From the NCBI GenBank assembly GCA_949751835.1, contig CATKHK010000045.1:124001-188000 (forward strand): a DNA stretch of 64,000 nt, given 5' to 3'. The position numbers were made by a program, and so were the translations under genes. Under the pieces are notes generated by a model that was given only the letters and a program-made list of their open reading frames with translations, searched no databases and was not told where the DNA came from. Positions 23,222-35,450 of the stretch are shown here, one piece after another. Numbering within the stretch: the stretch's first letter is position 1; the number at the start of each line of letters is the position of its first letter. This DNA is from Blepharisma japonicum. Its lineage: Eukaryota; Ciliophora; Heterotrichea; Heterotrichida; Blepharismidae.

Positions 23222-24354
23222 TATTAGACCATTTAGAATGACGTCGGTGATGAATTTAAAGAAAATAATTTTTTGCGCTTTAAACCATGATTTTAGATTG
23301 TTAAATTATGAATAAATAGAATTAGGTTTAAATGTAAAGGTTGTGGAGAAGCTAGAAAATTATTATGGAATCGATAGATTATGGCGAAATTTGTGAGCGA
23401 AAAATTATTTAAATTTTTTACTAAAGTCATATAATTTGACGACTGGAGATAATATTATTGTGATGAGCAGATTAAATCTTATGATTATGATTATATAGAG
23501 ACGATAAGCAATTATTCTAAAAATTGAAATTTTTATATTTTTGGTGCATCGCCCAAAAATATCTTATATGAAGTAGTAAAATCTGCTTTAATCACTTTAA
23601 TAAAGCCACCAAATAATCTAATATTAAATTATACATAATTATTAAATTTTTAATAGTTAAATTTCTGCAAAAAGAAGGAGAAAAGTAGAAATAAAAAATA
23701 GAAATTAGCTATATTCATATTCCAAAACTAATTGCAAGTATTTTATAATTCAGAGGGCTTTCATCTTTCTAGCTATTTAAACAAATATCGCATAGTTTTA
23801 TATAAATCTAAAATTAAATAAAATATAAATTATTCCATTCAAGTTCTCTTCTCTCTATTATACTCAAATTATAGAATTTGTGAATAGGATTATAGCTTAT
23901 AGCTATACCTTCTTCCTAATTTAGATAAAACATCCTTATACAAATTTGTCCTTTGATATTCCAACTAAGATTGATAAATTAAATTGAATATTCCATGCAT
24001 AGCCAATTGTATTTTATTTATAGATCCCAGCTAATCAACGAAATCATGAATGCATTCAAGGTCTGATTCCAACCCTTGAATGGGCTATACATATGCAAAT
24101 ATAGTTTATTTGCGATTCATTTAGCTACTCGAGCCTAGAACTACACTTACTCGATCTGGCTAGTAATTGTCCTTAAAACTCAGAAATTGGCTTAGAAATC
24201 AGCTGATGCAAATTTAAAGGAAAGCTACTAGTATAGAGTGAGCTAAATAAATCCATCAATATTAACGAACATTTATTTTTTATTAAAGTAATATATCTTA
24301 TTTTAATTTTTATAGAAATCATTTTTGATTTAAAGAATATAGTGTTTATAAATT
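23222..24354. other. Intergenic stretch of 1.1 kb
   Basis: No gene is supported. The part from about 24000 to 24240 is a little richer in GC than the rest but shows no open frame, tRNA or conserved RNA motif that I can recognise. Confidence 0.4.
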
Positions 24355-25542
24355 ATGAATAACTTGAGCGAGCTAAACTTCTACTACGGATTTTTTAATA
24401 AAAGTTTATATGTGTCGAAAACAAGAGTAAAGGTCTATAAAGTAGAATTTACTAAATGAAAAGAAGGCTGCCCATATCCAAAATATGCAGTTATGAAAGA
24501 ATTTTTAACCTTTAAGCCAAGATATGAAGAAGAAGCTAGATATCTTCAGGAAGTTGGAAATTACCATGCAAATATCGTGAATCTTTACCACTACATGAAG
24601 CAAGGTGACAAGTTTCTCATTTTTATGGAAATTTGCTCAAACGGGAGCGTTAGCGATCTAATCAAACAAAGGCGGAGAAATCAAACATATTGGCCTGAAG
24701 TTGACCTTTTATTCCATTTTATTACTCTAGCTGAAGTACTATTTACGTTACACAGCAAAGGTATAGTCCACAGAGATATAAAACCAGACAACATTTTTGT
24801 AGGAAATAACGAACATCTAAAAGTTGGAGATTTTGGTGCAGCAAAGCACTTAAAATATGGGATTGTGGCTAACACTGTTGTCGGTACCCAATGCTATATG
24901 TCTCCATTTTTGTTGAACCAGCTCAATGAAAAAATCATTAGAAGTGTTGATATAATCCCTCCAAAAGAAGAAGTTTGGTCTTTGGGAAAATCGTTTTACG
25001 AAATGGCGAGCTTGAGTCTATATGAAATGTTTTCCCCAAATGAAGTTACAACAATGAAAAAAGTTCAAAGAGAGTTAAAATCTATTGGCTACAGCGATGC
25101 GTTGATTGGAATCATCACTAAAATGCTAGCATATGACCTCAATGCAAGACCCTCCATGAGTGAAATCTATCAAGAACTCAAAAACCTTCAAGTGTACTTG
25201 AACCCTAGTTCATTATCTTCAGAATTCACAGTCTTGCAACTGTCTGAAAAATCTCAGTCCAGAAGTAGCTCTAAAGAGTCTAGCATATCGACTAATAGCT
25301 TAGAAAATGATCATGCAAAGCATTGCGAAATATGCAAAAATAAAGATGAAGGTGTTTTAATTCATATATGTGGAGAAAAGATTGATAACTCATATTTTTC
25401 TGGCTGACTAAAGATGCTGATTGAGATAGGATTTAGATTTAGTGATATTAATTGCCAAATTTGTGGCAAACCTTTTTCAAAAGAAGTATTTTTCTGTGAA
25501 AATCTAAGGCCAATAGTATTGCCTGAAGACTTTTTTAATTAG
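24355..25542 (+). CDS. Protein kinase with C-terminal Cys-rich zinc-binding tail
   Basis: A 395-residue protein with two TGA-Trp codons (TKWKEG and SGWLKM). The kinase domain is NEK/ULK-like: YAVMKEF has the ATP Lys, IVHRDIKPDNIFVG is the catalytic loop and VGDFGAAKH the metal site; GTQCYMSP replaces GTPxYxSPE and lacks the usual APE Glu. The glycine loop is degenerate (GFFNKSLYV). After the domain comes a Ser-rich linker and a tail with CEICKNKDEG, HICGEK, then CQICGKPF and a final Cys, arranged like a RING or treble-clef zinc site. The tail is only continuous if the TGA at 25405 is Trp. Kinase plus RING-like tail is an unusual combination. Confidence 0.8.
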
Positions 25543-25980
25543 TGTGAATAAATTAAATTATTATTTATTAACTTAAATTCTTAGACGTAATTTTTTTATA
25601 GCTTTTCATTCGATTTAAGAGATATGATGTGATGAATATCAAAACTAATACAATAAGAACATTATTTTTTATAGAAGTAAAGTTTTTTATAAATATATGT
25701 CAAAACAGCATTTTCATCAACTGATAGGAGTATTGATTCATCGAATATAATTAATTCTTGTATTTAAATTTATAAAAATTAAAATGCTTTTAAAATTAAT
25801 TTATAGTTATAACCTAAGAATAAATTTCTTAATCCTGATCTTTTAATTTATTTTTTCTAGCTTACTATTAATAATTACCGAATATATAATAGACAATAAA
25901 TAAATGGTATTTAGCTTCATCCTTCTTGATTCTAGGCTTATAAAACCATATGCCAGATTATTTGATAAGAAACATAAACA
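25543..25980. other. Intergenic stretch
   Basis: 438 AT-rich bases between the kinase stop and the DHHC start. A short ATG frame at 25904 overlaps the DHHC start in another frame and is not supported. Confidence 0.4.
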
Positions 25981-26991
25981 ATGGCAGAATTATACCGATC
26001 AGTTGGACCTCCAAATTTTATTCGTGCCTATGATGAAGCTGAGCAAGAACTGAAATTCAATCTCCCGCCATGGAGATTATCAACTGCAAGTCAAAAGTTA
26101 TTGACAGTGTGCTTATATATTGCAATATACTTGCCTGTATTAGTTCTTTTTATAATCATAATAGGAGGATATTCAATATATTTGATATTCTATATAAAGC
26201 CTCTAATAACTGATATTGACAAAATTCCTGAAGTATATTATTACCATTCCGAATCCGAAAGGAATGCTACCAAGACCAAAGGGTGAACTTATTTTTCATT
26301 AATAACATGATGTGTTTTTTGAATCTTAATCAGCCACTACCGAGCATTAAGAACTAACGCAGGTGAAATTCCTAAAGAAAAAGAATGGGACCTTCCAAGT
26401 GAAGATAACTCAGAGTCTAGCAATGAAAGCACCATGCTGATTGAAAAACGAAAAGATGGAACCATCAGAACTTGCGCCAGGTGCCAGCATAGAAAACCCG
26501 ATAGAACCCATCATTGCAAGCAATGTGAGCGATGCAACTTAAAAATGGATCATCACTGTAACTGAATCGCAAATTGCGTAGGGTACTTTAACTATAAGTA
26601 TTTCTTTTTGATGGTATTTTATGGAGCTTTAGCCCTAACCCTTTTTATTTCCACTTTTTGGGAAACTGCTGTAGTTGTATTGAATGATGAAAGTTCCTCT
26701 CAATTTATGTGCCTTTTTATTGTTTTAAGTTACTCATTAGGATCTATGCTTGGAATTGCATTGATTGGTTTTGTTATTTTCCATCTTTGGCTAATTTCAA
26801 ACAATTACACAACAATTGAATTTTGTGAGAAGAAAAAAGAACTTATACCAGAAAGCAGGACATCGCCATATAAACTCGGCCTATTTGATAATTTCAAAGA
26901 AGCATTAGGAAACGAGCCTTTATTTTGGCCTTTTCCATTCAAATATCGAGAAACCTATGATAAAGGTCTTTATTTCAAAGTAAATAGATAA
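25981..26991 (+). CDS. DHHC palmitoyltransferase
   Basis: A 336-residue membrane protein with four TGA-Trp codons. The Cys-rich domain is complete: [21 protein letters not shown], followed by [20 protein letters not shown], where the Trp is TGA. The catalytic DHHC is intact; Asn replaces the usual Pro after it. Four membrane segments are visible: about 43-65 and 105-120 before the domain, and 210-228 and 240-265 after it. A TTIE segment matches the TTxE motif of the family. It attaches palmitate to Cys residues of membrane proteins. Several genes in this window carry N-terminal Cys clusters that would be typical substrates, but no direct link is shown. Confidence 0.95.
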
Positions 26992-26998
26992 TTGATAA

Positions 26999-28318
26999 TT
27001 AGTTATATCGGTCGATCATAATAATGTCTTTATCTTTGATTTTCTTTATTTCATACAATAGCTTTTCATCATATCTCAAGAACTTAAACCCATATACATG
27101 CAATAACTCTCAGTCGCCGTGATAAATTTTCTGCTTACGAACTGGTATCTTAAATAACCTTTCTATAAATTGCTTTAAATCAAGCACTGTTCAATTTAAA
27201 GGAACCACTGTATCTTCAGACCTATTTCCATTTTTTAATTGGAAGTGAAGCAAAACTTCAGTTGGAGGCGCCAAATTTATTTCAGCAAATTTGTGAACGA
27301 CTCCATGCTTTTCGAACAAGCGGTTAAAAAGCTGTATATTGCATTCATATTCGACTGGTATAAGTGAGCTTGCTAAACTATTTTCAGCTTGAAAATCAAT
27401 ATGTTTATCATTTTCTTCAGGATCTGAAAATTCTCTGACAAAATTTCTTTCTGCAGTTGTACGCTCTGCTGAATCAACTGCACCTCCATTGATGCAATCA
27501 CAGTTTGGGAGATATGCAATTAGAATTTGTCTGAAGCGGTCTTTAAATCTAAATGCTAAAGCTGTGCTTCCAATCCTTAACTCTTTGAGAGCTGGAAAAC
27601 TGTTTAGGTTATTTATAGATTCAAGGTCATCTATTTCTGTTTCTTCTAAATTTAGAAGTTTGAGACTTTCGAAACCTGTTGTTGTAAATGTAGGAATTTT
27701 ATGGATCGGATTTGAGCTAGCTATCAATTCTGATAAATTTTTAAGGTTTTCTAAGTTTAAAATCTGTGAAAAATCATTGATACAAGCGTTGTGCAAGTTC
27801 AAGGTTCTGAGATTTTGAAAGCAAGATTGAAAAATAGGGGTGAAATCTTCACGAGTGTCACACAGCACAAAGGAAATTGTTCCTGGAAAGGTTTGTGCTA
27901 TAGTTCTTAAATGATTGAAATTAATATTCATGTTGATTAAAACCAAAGTTTTCAATTGCGGGAAATTTTCTTCTGGATTTTCAGGAAATGTGTTTAAGTC
28001 AAATGCAATAGAACTGAGATCTAAAAATTCTAAATCCTAAGTGAGTATTACTTGTAGCTCTCTGCAGATTTGCAATATCACGTTTCAATCAGTTATTTTT
28101 GTATATGAAATATCAAGTTCTTTTATGTTCGGACAAGTCGACGAGATTAGACCAGGTCTGAATGTTGACGAAAGATTGGTATTTTTAAGACTCACAACTG
28201 TAAGTTCAGAGATTTTAGGTTGACGTTTTACCTTAATGGATCTTACAAGTATTTCAATTCCAGAGGACTGAGAAAAGCTTGTATCATATTTTGCTTTTAA
28301 GATACCTGTAAAAGACAT
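26999..28318 (-). CDS. TBCE-like (TBCEL-type) LRR and ubiquitin-like protein
   Basis: Spliced length 434 residues, one 15-nt intron (28037-28051) and three TGA-Trp codons. LRR units fill residues about 40-250: VSLKNTNLSSTFRPG, NIKELDISYTKI, LEFLDLSSIAF, LRTLNLHNACINDF, LKLLNLEETEIDDL. The cap reads LIAYLPNCDCINGG and then ERTTAERNFVREF, which matches tubulin-specific chaperone E and its relative TBCEL. A ubiquitin-like domain ends the protein (VLDLKQFIERLFKIP). The N-terminal CAP-Gly domain of TBCE is absent, as in TBCEL, a tubulin-destabilising factor. Ending: about residue 434 with IMIDRYN. Confidence 0.8.
28037..28051 (-). other. 15-nt intron
   Basis: GTAATACTCACTTAG on the minus strand, phase 0, inside the LRR region of the TBCE-like gene, joining CAA to GAT and giving the LRR unit LEFLDLSS. 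Confidence 0.85.
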
Positions 28319-28407
28319 TTTATAAAAATAGTTTATTCAGAAATCAAGAATTTCCTAAGACTGAAATATAATTATTATAAATTCCAAGATAATTTAGCAT
28401 GAAATAT

Positions 28408-29112
28408 CTAAATCAAATTATACTCATAAACTTCGCAATTTTGCAGTCATTTGCATCCCCTATACTCTCCATTCTCCAATCTTTCTGCAGGGAAATAATT
28501 AAAGAAAGTTGAATGTGAAACCAAAGCGACATTTCCTTCTTCCAGCTCCTTTCTTCAAACTTCTTTACTTCTTTGGGCTCTATCGTATAGCTCGTCAAAG
28601 CTTTCAACTTGCTGAGGGTTTATTTCTCTCATAATTCCCAGTAATCTAGATTTGGCATCGTCATAAGATAATCCAACTAATTGCTCAGTATAGCGATTTT
28701 TGAGTATGTAAGGAGCTAAAACTTCATTTGGAATTAAGGATCAGTTATAATGAGAATATTCAGGGAAGGGAATTCCTCTATATGATGATACATCATGGCC
28801 ATTGTTTATGATTTCATGCAAAATTGGATGAACTATTATTTGAGGATGATTAGGATGGTCCTTGAATAAAATCTCGCAAGTTTGCAAAGCCCTTTTTAAA
28901 GGGGAAACAAAGACTTTATGCACGTCGAGACTTAGCGCTATGTGTCTGGCACTCAAGCATTGCTGAATCCCAATTTCATTTAATTCCGCATCACATAAGT
29001 CAGGATCTCATCTTAAAGGTGCATTATCCATAGACTTGCCCTCTTCTTCCCACTGGTACTGAGCTTTATTGTAAAATGTTTGAGCGTGTCTTATTAATCA
29101 GAGTTTTCCCAT
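28408..29112 (-). CDS. Histidine phosphatase (phosphoglycerate mutase-like)
   Basis: A 234-residue protein, start at ATG complement 29110-29112. The catalytic RHG-type motif is WLIRHAQTFYN (RHA with Gln-Thr), and further hallmarks follow: ELNEIGIQQC, VFVSPLKRALQTCEIL and the second His in VALVSHSTFF. Five TGA codons encode Trp, including in the first ten residues (MGKLWLIRHA). Family members remove phosphate through a phosphohistidine; the substrate here is unknown. It has about the length of a minimal PGM-like phosphatase. It starts about 110 bases from the divergent small acidic-protein gene. Confidence 0.88.
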
Positions 29113-29223
29113 TAATAAGAATTAAACAAATCTATAAATTATTTAATATTTTCAATTTTTTTGTAGTTCAATGATTCGCATTCTAAGATCTATTTAATGG
29201 TTTTAGCATAATCCCTTAATAAT

Positions 29224-29580
29224 ATGAAAAGAAGGGATTCACTAGATGAGGATTCTAGTTGTTCAACCTCAATTTTTGAAGAAATAAAAGAGGCTCAAAA
29301 TATTGACTACAAGAGCTTAACCAACTCTCATAGCAGCGGAGCTGAAGGTGGTTCTTTCCCTAACTGAAGGATAGTTTCTCAGAATGACTATGGAAAGAAC
29401 AGCTTTCAACTCACAAGAGTGGAGGATTCAAGCAATTGTAGAGAGTCTATTAGAGAAGCAAATGCAAAAACTGCTTGTCAATACTGAAACAGCATTTACG
29501 GATTCAATGGAGATGAGGACTCATATAAAATTGATGAGGATTTAATAACCAAAGGAGAAGAATCAGATTTTTTTATATAA
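29224..29580 (+). CDS. Small acidic Ser-rich protein, unrecognised
   Basis: A 118-residue frame from ATG 29224 to TAA 29578-29580 with two TGA-Trp codons (FPNWRIVSQ and CQYWNSIYG). It begins MKRRDSLDEDSSCSTSIFEE and is rich in Ser, Asp and Glu, suggesting a disordered phosphoprotein. The last 25 residues are acidic (DEDSYKIDEDL). The codon pattern and higher GC stand out from the flanks. No domain is recognised. The gene is invisible under the standard code because TGA would break it. Confidence 0.6.
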
Positions 29581-29785
29581 CTTAATTTTTTATTTGTGAA
29601 ATTGATTATTAGGTATAGCCAGAGAATTATAATAATCAAAATTTGAAGACATTATTTTCAATGTATTTTAGCTATGCTGATTGAGCCTAAAATCTGATAT
29701 CAATAACTTAGCTACTAAAATATCATTTTTATAAATATATATAATTTCAGTAGTCCTGGCTTTTCTTTTTAGTTAATGCTGTAAA

Positions 29786-30622
29786 ATGGTGGACTCGTTA
29801 TCATTTGAATACTCAAGCACCTCAGATAGCCTTCTACTTGGCAATATTGTAAATTTTCAGCTAATCGGAGTTGGCCCGAGCTCCAACAAAGACATATACC
29901 TCCTGGATAGCTCTTGTCTTATCTGCAAACACAAATTCATTTTAGCAAGACACAAATATCGGTGCAAATTTTGCTGGCACGGAGTTTGTGCAAAATGTTC
30001 TAAACAAAAGACATATCACCCTACTTTTGAGTGCGCTAAAAGAATTTGTGATGAATGCTTTAAATCATATATTTGCAAGCTCAGTAATGCCTCAATTGAA
30101 AATGAAGTTTCAAGGTCAAAAAAAGTAATTGAAGAGTTGCATTATTATATTAAAAATACTACAGATACTGTTTGCCGAGATTCAAAGACAACTGGCATTT
30201 TGAAAGAAAAATATGAAGTCATTGAGAATGAAATAAAAAATATCGAAATGAGGTCAAAATTAAGGGAAAGTGCTGATGAAAGAACAAAGGAAAATTCAAG
30301 AATTAGCAAAGAAATTGACATAATAGAGATTGAAAATAATTTTCGGAAAAGAAAAACAAGGATGTCGGAAGATAGAGTTATTTGGGTGAGAAAACTAGAT
30401 GATAAACTAGGAGAAGCTATTAAAGATAGAATTCTTCTTTCTAAAGAAGCGGGGATTTTAGAATCGAAGTTGAAAAAATATAATGAAAAAAGAAAACAAA
30501 TCGATGAACTGTATGAAACTTTGCACAAACTTCGTGAGCACAAAAAAAGTCTACATAGACAACTTATACCGTTAAATAGAGAAGTACATAATGAGTCATG
30601 CTTAGAATGCACAATTCAATAA
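29786..30622 (+). CDS. FYVE-type zinc finger plus coiled-coil protein
   Basis: A 278-residue protein, no TGA or intron. Residues about 48-95 form a FYVE-like finger: CLICKHKF, then RHKYRCKFCWHGVCAKCSKQK in place of the RHHCRxCG core, and KRICDECF at the end. The basic core that binds phosphatidylinositol 3-phosphate is conserved. From residue 105 on, the protein is helical and charged with a long coiled coil (ESKLKKYNEKRKQIDELYETL), a layout seen in endosomal FYVE adaptors and in protist PI3P effectors. The C-terminus has a CLEC pair. Endosomal localisation is inference from the finger. Confidence 0.85.
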   Translation: MVDSLSFEYSSTSDSLLLGNIVNFQLIGVGPSSNKDIYLLDSSCLICKHKFILARHKYRCKFCWHGVCAKCSKQKTYHPTFECAKRICDECFKSYICKLSNASIENEVSRSKKVIEELHYYIKNTTDTVCRDSKTTGILKEKYEVIENEIKNIEMRSKLRESADERTKENSRISKEIDIIEIENNFRKRKTRMSEDRVIWVRKLDDKLGEAIKDRILLSKEAGILESKLKKYNEKRKQIDELYETLHKLREHKKSLHRQLIPLNREVHNESCLECTIQ

Positions 30623-31060
30623 TTTTTAATTCTAATTGTTTATCTTTCAAAAAATATTTTTGATTTACAACAAGAGTTTGGATATCTAAAAGAAATACGT
30701 GGAAAATAGTTTTATTTATCTACTTTTTCTCTTATCTTTAATTGATATAATTAATTTCATTTCTTATTATTATGTGCATATAATGAAATTTAACCATAGG
30801 CAATGCCAATCATTTTTTATAATATTAAAGCATTCTGAAATCCCAAATAAATGTACGTAACACTTCAGGATCTTAACAAAAAATAGCATTTACCTAATTT
30901 ATATCAGCATATTTCTCCTGAAGTATTTATGCATTCTATTTAAACTTTTATGGCATTTTTTAACTAATGATAATATTTCACACAAATAATCCTAATCTAA
31001 GAAAATCTTTGAGATTAGGTCAAATTATTTTACTTCATATTTTATTATTGTAAAGAAGAA
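30623..31060. other. Intergenic stretch opening the desert
   Basis: 438 very AT-rich bases with no supported gene; start of the gene-poor 30.6-44.4 kb region. Confidence 0.4.
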
Positions 31061-31288
31061 ATGGGCTGTGCGATATCATCGAAACGAACCAAGCCAAAAT
31101 CATTACATGAAGACGAAGTAGAAACTTCTCCCAAAAGAGCCAGCACTAATTTTGGCTCTCCATTTAAAGAAAGTAAAGAGAAAATTCCCGGACTGGGTCC
31201 TTTGAATTATACAGTAGATGGGTCAAGTTACAGGATTATTATTAATTTTATGCCTACACCAAAGAATCAATCTATTTCAGTGAGCTAA
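31061..31288 (+). CDS. MGC small protein family, copy 1
   Basis: A 75-residue protein beginning MGCAISSKRTKPK: Gly2 for myristoylation, Cys3 for palmitoylation, then basic residues. An acidic and Ser-rich middle follows. The conserved C-terminal block reads LNYTVDGSSYRIIINFMPTP, matching the family pattern Y-x-V-x-G-x-x-Y-x-I-x-V-x-x-x-x-(T/S)-P. This is the most diverged N-terminus (MGCA instead of MGCG) and it lacks the DTSL motif. Function is unknown. Confidence 0.75.
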   Translation: MGCAISSKRTKPKSLHEDEVETSPKRASTNFGSPFKESKEKIPGLGPLNYTVDGSSYRIIINFMPTPKNQSISVS

Positions 31289-33507
31289 AAGAACTATTAC
31301 TCGAAGTAAAATTATTTATACAACGTAAATAACAATACACTAATTTTTTGTTTATAAATATTTTACTGGTTAAGGACATTGCATTTTAATAATTATTACT
31401 TAAAGAGATTGCAAAACTAAGCATGCATTATTCTTGGCCTTAAACAGTTTATAAATTCTTTGAACGGAGAATATTTCAAATCTGAGTTTTTAATTTTTTG
31501 ATCACTAAATAAAGATTTTGGTTAGATTATAAGACTTAAAATCAATAATATCCAACTAAGAATCTTTTCTCTACTAAATTCAACGATTTCTATTTGGCTT
31601 CACATAAATGAATCCACATAATTTGACGTCAAAAAATGGAGCTTGGATGACATTACTGATTAGAAAAATAACTAATTATTTGTTAATCTTATCGGATAAG
31701 ATAAGACAACTGAAAAATACAAAATTTTATACTCAAACTTATTGGCTTTTCTCTTATTTTGTGGGTCATGCTGATAAGCTTCTATTTTCGCCTAGTTGTT
31801 AATTGTATTTCTTGGAATTTTAAGCAACTCTTTTTAGCATTTTTAAGCAAAGATTTCAATTCTGTGCTTAATATCAGAAAACTTAGCCCATAATTTCTTT
31901 TATTTAATTTCCAAAAATTGTGATTTGAAAATTTGGAGCTCAGTTGTAATTAGGTATAAAGTAAAGAAAATTCTTAAGCTACTTTGAACTAAAAGGATAA
32001 AAAATCTACCTTAGCCTCAAAGAAGTTATGATTTGCATAAAACTATTTGTTTATTAAATATTGAATTTCTAAGGTTTTCAGGATCATTCATATATCAAAA
32101 ATCTTCCAAGTGGCTTCCTCATTGAAAAAGCTAAAGGTCTTATTTATAGCTCTAAATTTAGTAGAAATTTTAGAGTAAATAAATTACACTTCATTAAAAT
32201 TTAACTAAAAAGCCATATTAGAAAATAGATTATAATTAAAAATTATTAATATTCTTTGATCATACATATTAAATACTCCATGCTCAATCCAACTAATGAA
32301 GTGGAGTTTTCAAAGACTGGAAAATATTAAAGCCAACTCTTCACTTGCTCAGTGGATTTGAGCCTTAAAGTAATACATATGGATGCTTAACGCATAAAAT
32401 TTATTATTCTCAAATTACTTTCTAGAGAGACAGTAAGTAACTTCAATGTTTCTGATAAATTTCTGAATCTTTAGATGATTCATGCAATTGAAGATTGAAG
32501 CTTTCATAGAAAATTCTTAAAATTGATATAATTAGCTTTCTAGAGATTGAAAATAGGTCAAAAATGGTAAAAAATATAAATAATAAATTTTACAGGCTAT
32601 CTATCTAATAAATAAACTAATAATGAAATTTCTTCAATTTTTTCTTAAATAGAATGTACAAGCTTTAAAACTTACTTTTATGAATTTATAAATTTATAGT
32701 AGAGTGCATTAAAGTTAGCAACATTTATATTGAATATTCGCAGTCAACATATATTTTGATAAAATAATCTATAAACTTTGTTAAGGAGCAAGCCAGTATC
32801 AACTTACATTTTGGTTTTATCAAAATTTTTAACATAATAAAATTCTTACTATTGAGTATCTCTTGAGATTTTAACAACTGGTATTTTGATTCTATCAAAA
32901 CTTTAAATATCAAATTAATTATTAAACGTACCTATAAGTAAGTGATTAAATTAGATGTTTTCTAATTAACTAGAGTAAGTCTTATAATAATATTTGCAAT
33001 AAAGCTTAGGATCTTTATTAATATTTTAATTCTAAAAATATTGAAAAATTAAAAGCTAAATCTTAAAAATATTAATTTGGGATATAAAGCATGCAAAAAT
33101 CATAATTTAGAGATCTTTCGTGCACCTTTATTGCATCTTTCGTATTGATTTTAATTCTTTTGAGTTATCTAATTTATTGAGCCGTGGCTTATATAATCGC
33201 ATATAGGTTATTTAAGACACTCACATAATAATTTTTTTTATGATTTGTAAGCTTCTTCAAAAAGTTCTTATAAATTTAAATAATAAAGCTCAAAAATTAA
33301 CTAAAGTCAAAATTTCTAATACGGTTGCTATAGTTTGCCTTTATTCGAAAAACTCATTGAGCGAAAATTTAAACATTTTTATCTTTTTACAAAAATGGCG
33401 GCGTTACTGAATGATTAAAGTATTTCGTCTTTTATAATATTTACTGACTGTATAATTTCTCATGATGGTATTATATCTTTCTCAATATTATATAAATAAA
33501 ATAACAT
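31289..33507. other. AT-rich desert between MGC copies 1 and 2
   Basis: 2.2 kb without a supported gene. A 64-codon frame at 31608-31802 has no start context, motif or conservation and is not called. Confidence 0.4.
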
Positions 33508-33729
33508 ATGGGTTGTGGTATTCCTCAGAAAAGTTATAAAAAAAAAGAAAAAGAAGAAGAAGATGACACATCTCTTCATAACTATTGTATTTTTAGCGCT
33601 TCCGCTATTCCTGGCCTCAAAGTTAATCAACTTCAAAAGGGTAATTTTTCCTTTAATGTAAAAGGGATAAGGTATAATATTGTAATAAGTGATGCAAAAA
33701 GTCCGGAAAAATCTCAAGTGTTTATATAA
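33508..33729 (+). CDS. MGC small protein family, copy 2
   Basis: A 73-residue protein beginning MGCGIPQKSYKKKEKEEEDD, followed directly by the TSL of the family DTSL motif. The C-terminal block is FSFNVKGIRYNIVISDAKSP and then EKSQV. It is closest to copy 3, sharing the start MGCGIPQKS and the end SPEKSQV. The N-terminus predicts myristoylation plus palmitoylation; the Lys cluster would add membrane affinity. Confidence 0.8.
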   Translation: MGCGIPQKSYKKKEKEEEDDTSLHNYCIFSASAIPGLKVNQLQKGNFSFNVKGIRYNIVISDAKSPEKSQVFI

Positions 33730-35450
33730 ATTATTTACACATTCCAACTCGATTCATCATCAGAGTCTAAGTAAGATAAGTATAATTAAAATCAAACTGT
33801 CTTTTAAATCAGTTTATTTATATAATTTTGCCACTATAATAAATTTTCGACATGTCAGAATATTAATTTTGGGGATAAAAATATTTTCAAATGTAGTTCT
33901 GAAATTGTTTATATACTCATATGTTTGGAAAGAATCATTTATTGGAATTATTCAATGATTAAAATAAAATTGTGAAAGGGTTTGGGCAATAGAGAATTGC
34001 TTTCGAGATAAATTCAAGATTAACAAAAATACACCTAAAATAAAAAATAAACTTCAGTATAGACTGCAAACTTCACATTATTTATATTTTAAATTCAAAG
34101 TTTTCAATTAATTTTTGTCATCAACTATTAGAAATTTTAATAGCGCTAATTATTTTTTAAGAGAAACATACACTATTATTTTCCTTGAATCTACTAATGC
34201 TTTCATGTTTTTTAGAATCATTTTTTTGATTTCAGAGTAACATCTTTATAAGTACTATTAATAGAATGTGTAATTTATTTCCTGTAATTTTATTAATTTA
34301 TCAAAGTTTTGAAATAAAAATAATTGTCAATCTATACATGCCTTTTTTCATTTAATTTAAAAATTAAGCATTGTTAATCTCATTTGAGATTTATTATAAT
34401 ATTACCTGCTCATACTCAAAAGGTCAAAACGTTTAGGTTTTAAGGCATATTTCCTTTTTTTGTCTTTTTCAATTTCAAAATTGACTCCTTAATATTGGTC
34501 TTATAGTATAAAGAAGAGCAAATTGAATGGGGCTGTTTATAAGATTTTTAAAATTTCGAAGTCACTTTCAAATTGTAATTGCTCGTAATAAATTTAAACT
34601 TTTAAATTAAAAATAATATGTCATATGATTAATTTTGGCCAGGTTTTCATTGTATGATTTTAAGCAAACTTTGAATCCTTAATTGCTCCTTATTAAATTT
34701 ATTTTTTAGTAGCTCCCATATTTAATTCAGTCATGATTAAATCAAGGAGAAAATTATAATTCGTATAATCGGCATACATACAATAATCATTTGCTATTAA
34801 GGCACTACAAAAACTTAAATTTTTCGAAATCGGACTTTCTTAAGAATGGCAGCAACAGCGAAATTGAGAATACACCTTTTAAACTAAATAAAATTAGCTT
34901 GCATATGGGTTTTATTTAGATATTTTTTTATATAAATCAGAAACAAAAACAAATAATCATTTATTTCAATGTTGAAGAAAATTTTTTGTAAATTTAATCA
35001 GAATCTGTTTAGTAAATGAGACATTAATCCATTAAATAGATTAAAGTATCAGATGTTTGCACAGAAATTAAGCTAAATTGATAATCAATATCACTAATAG
35101 CTTAAGTGTTCTCATTATAAGGATGTTTTCATGATTTCTAAAATTTAATTATCTAGAATTAAATTATTTTTCTAAGATCTTCTTTAGATTAATAATTATT
35201 AGAAGATAAATAAAAATCTTATAAGAATATCTAAAAATTTAATTTTTCCCTTGAAATAGTCAACAAAAAATTTTAAAAATTAATAAAATTATTATAGTTA
35301 GAAGGCTTGATTGCTCATTCAAATATGGCTATCATACTGATTATATAATAATTTTTTTATCTTGGGTGAAATATTTGCTGGCTTAGAAAATTTTCCATTA
35401 AGTCCTCAATATGCATTGATATTTAAAGGCTAATAAAATTACTAATCATT
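33730..35450. other. AT-rich desert between MGC copies 2 and 3
   Basis: 1.7 kb with no supported gene, RNA or repeat. Confidence 0.4.

Noticed and set aside
24000-24250. Possible RNA gene in a slightly GC-richer intergenic patch
   Set aside because: No tRNA T-arm, snRNA or other recognisable motif on either strand.
25904-25980. Upstream ATG frame (MVFSFILLD) before the DHHC gene
   Set aside because: It is out of frame with the DHHC protein and no 15-nt intron links them.
31608-31802. 64-codon frame in the desert
   Set aside because: AT-rich composition, no motif and no relation to the MGC family.
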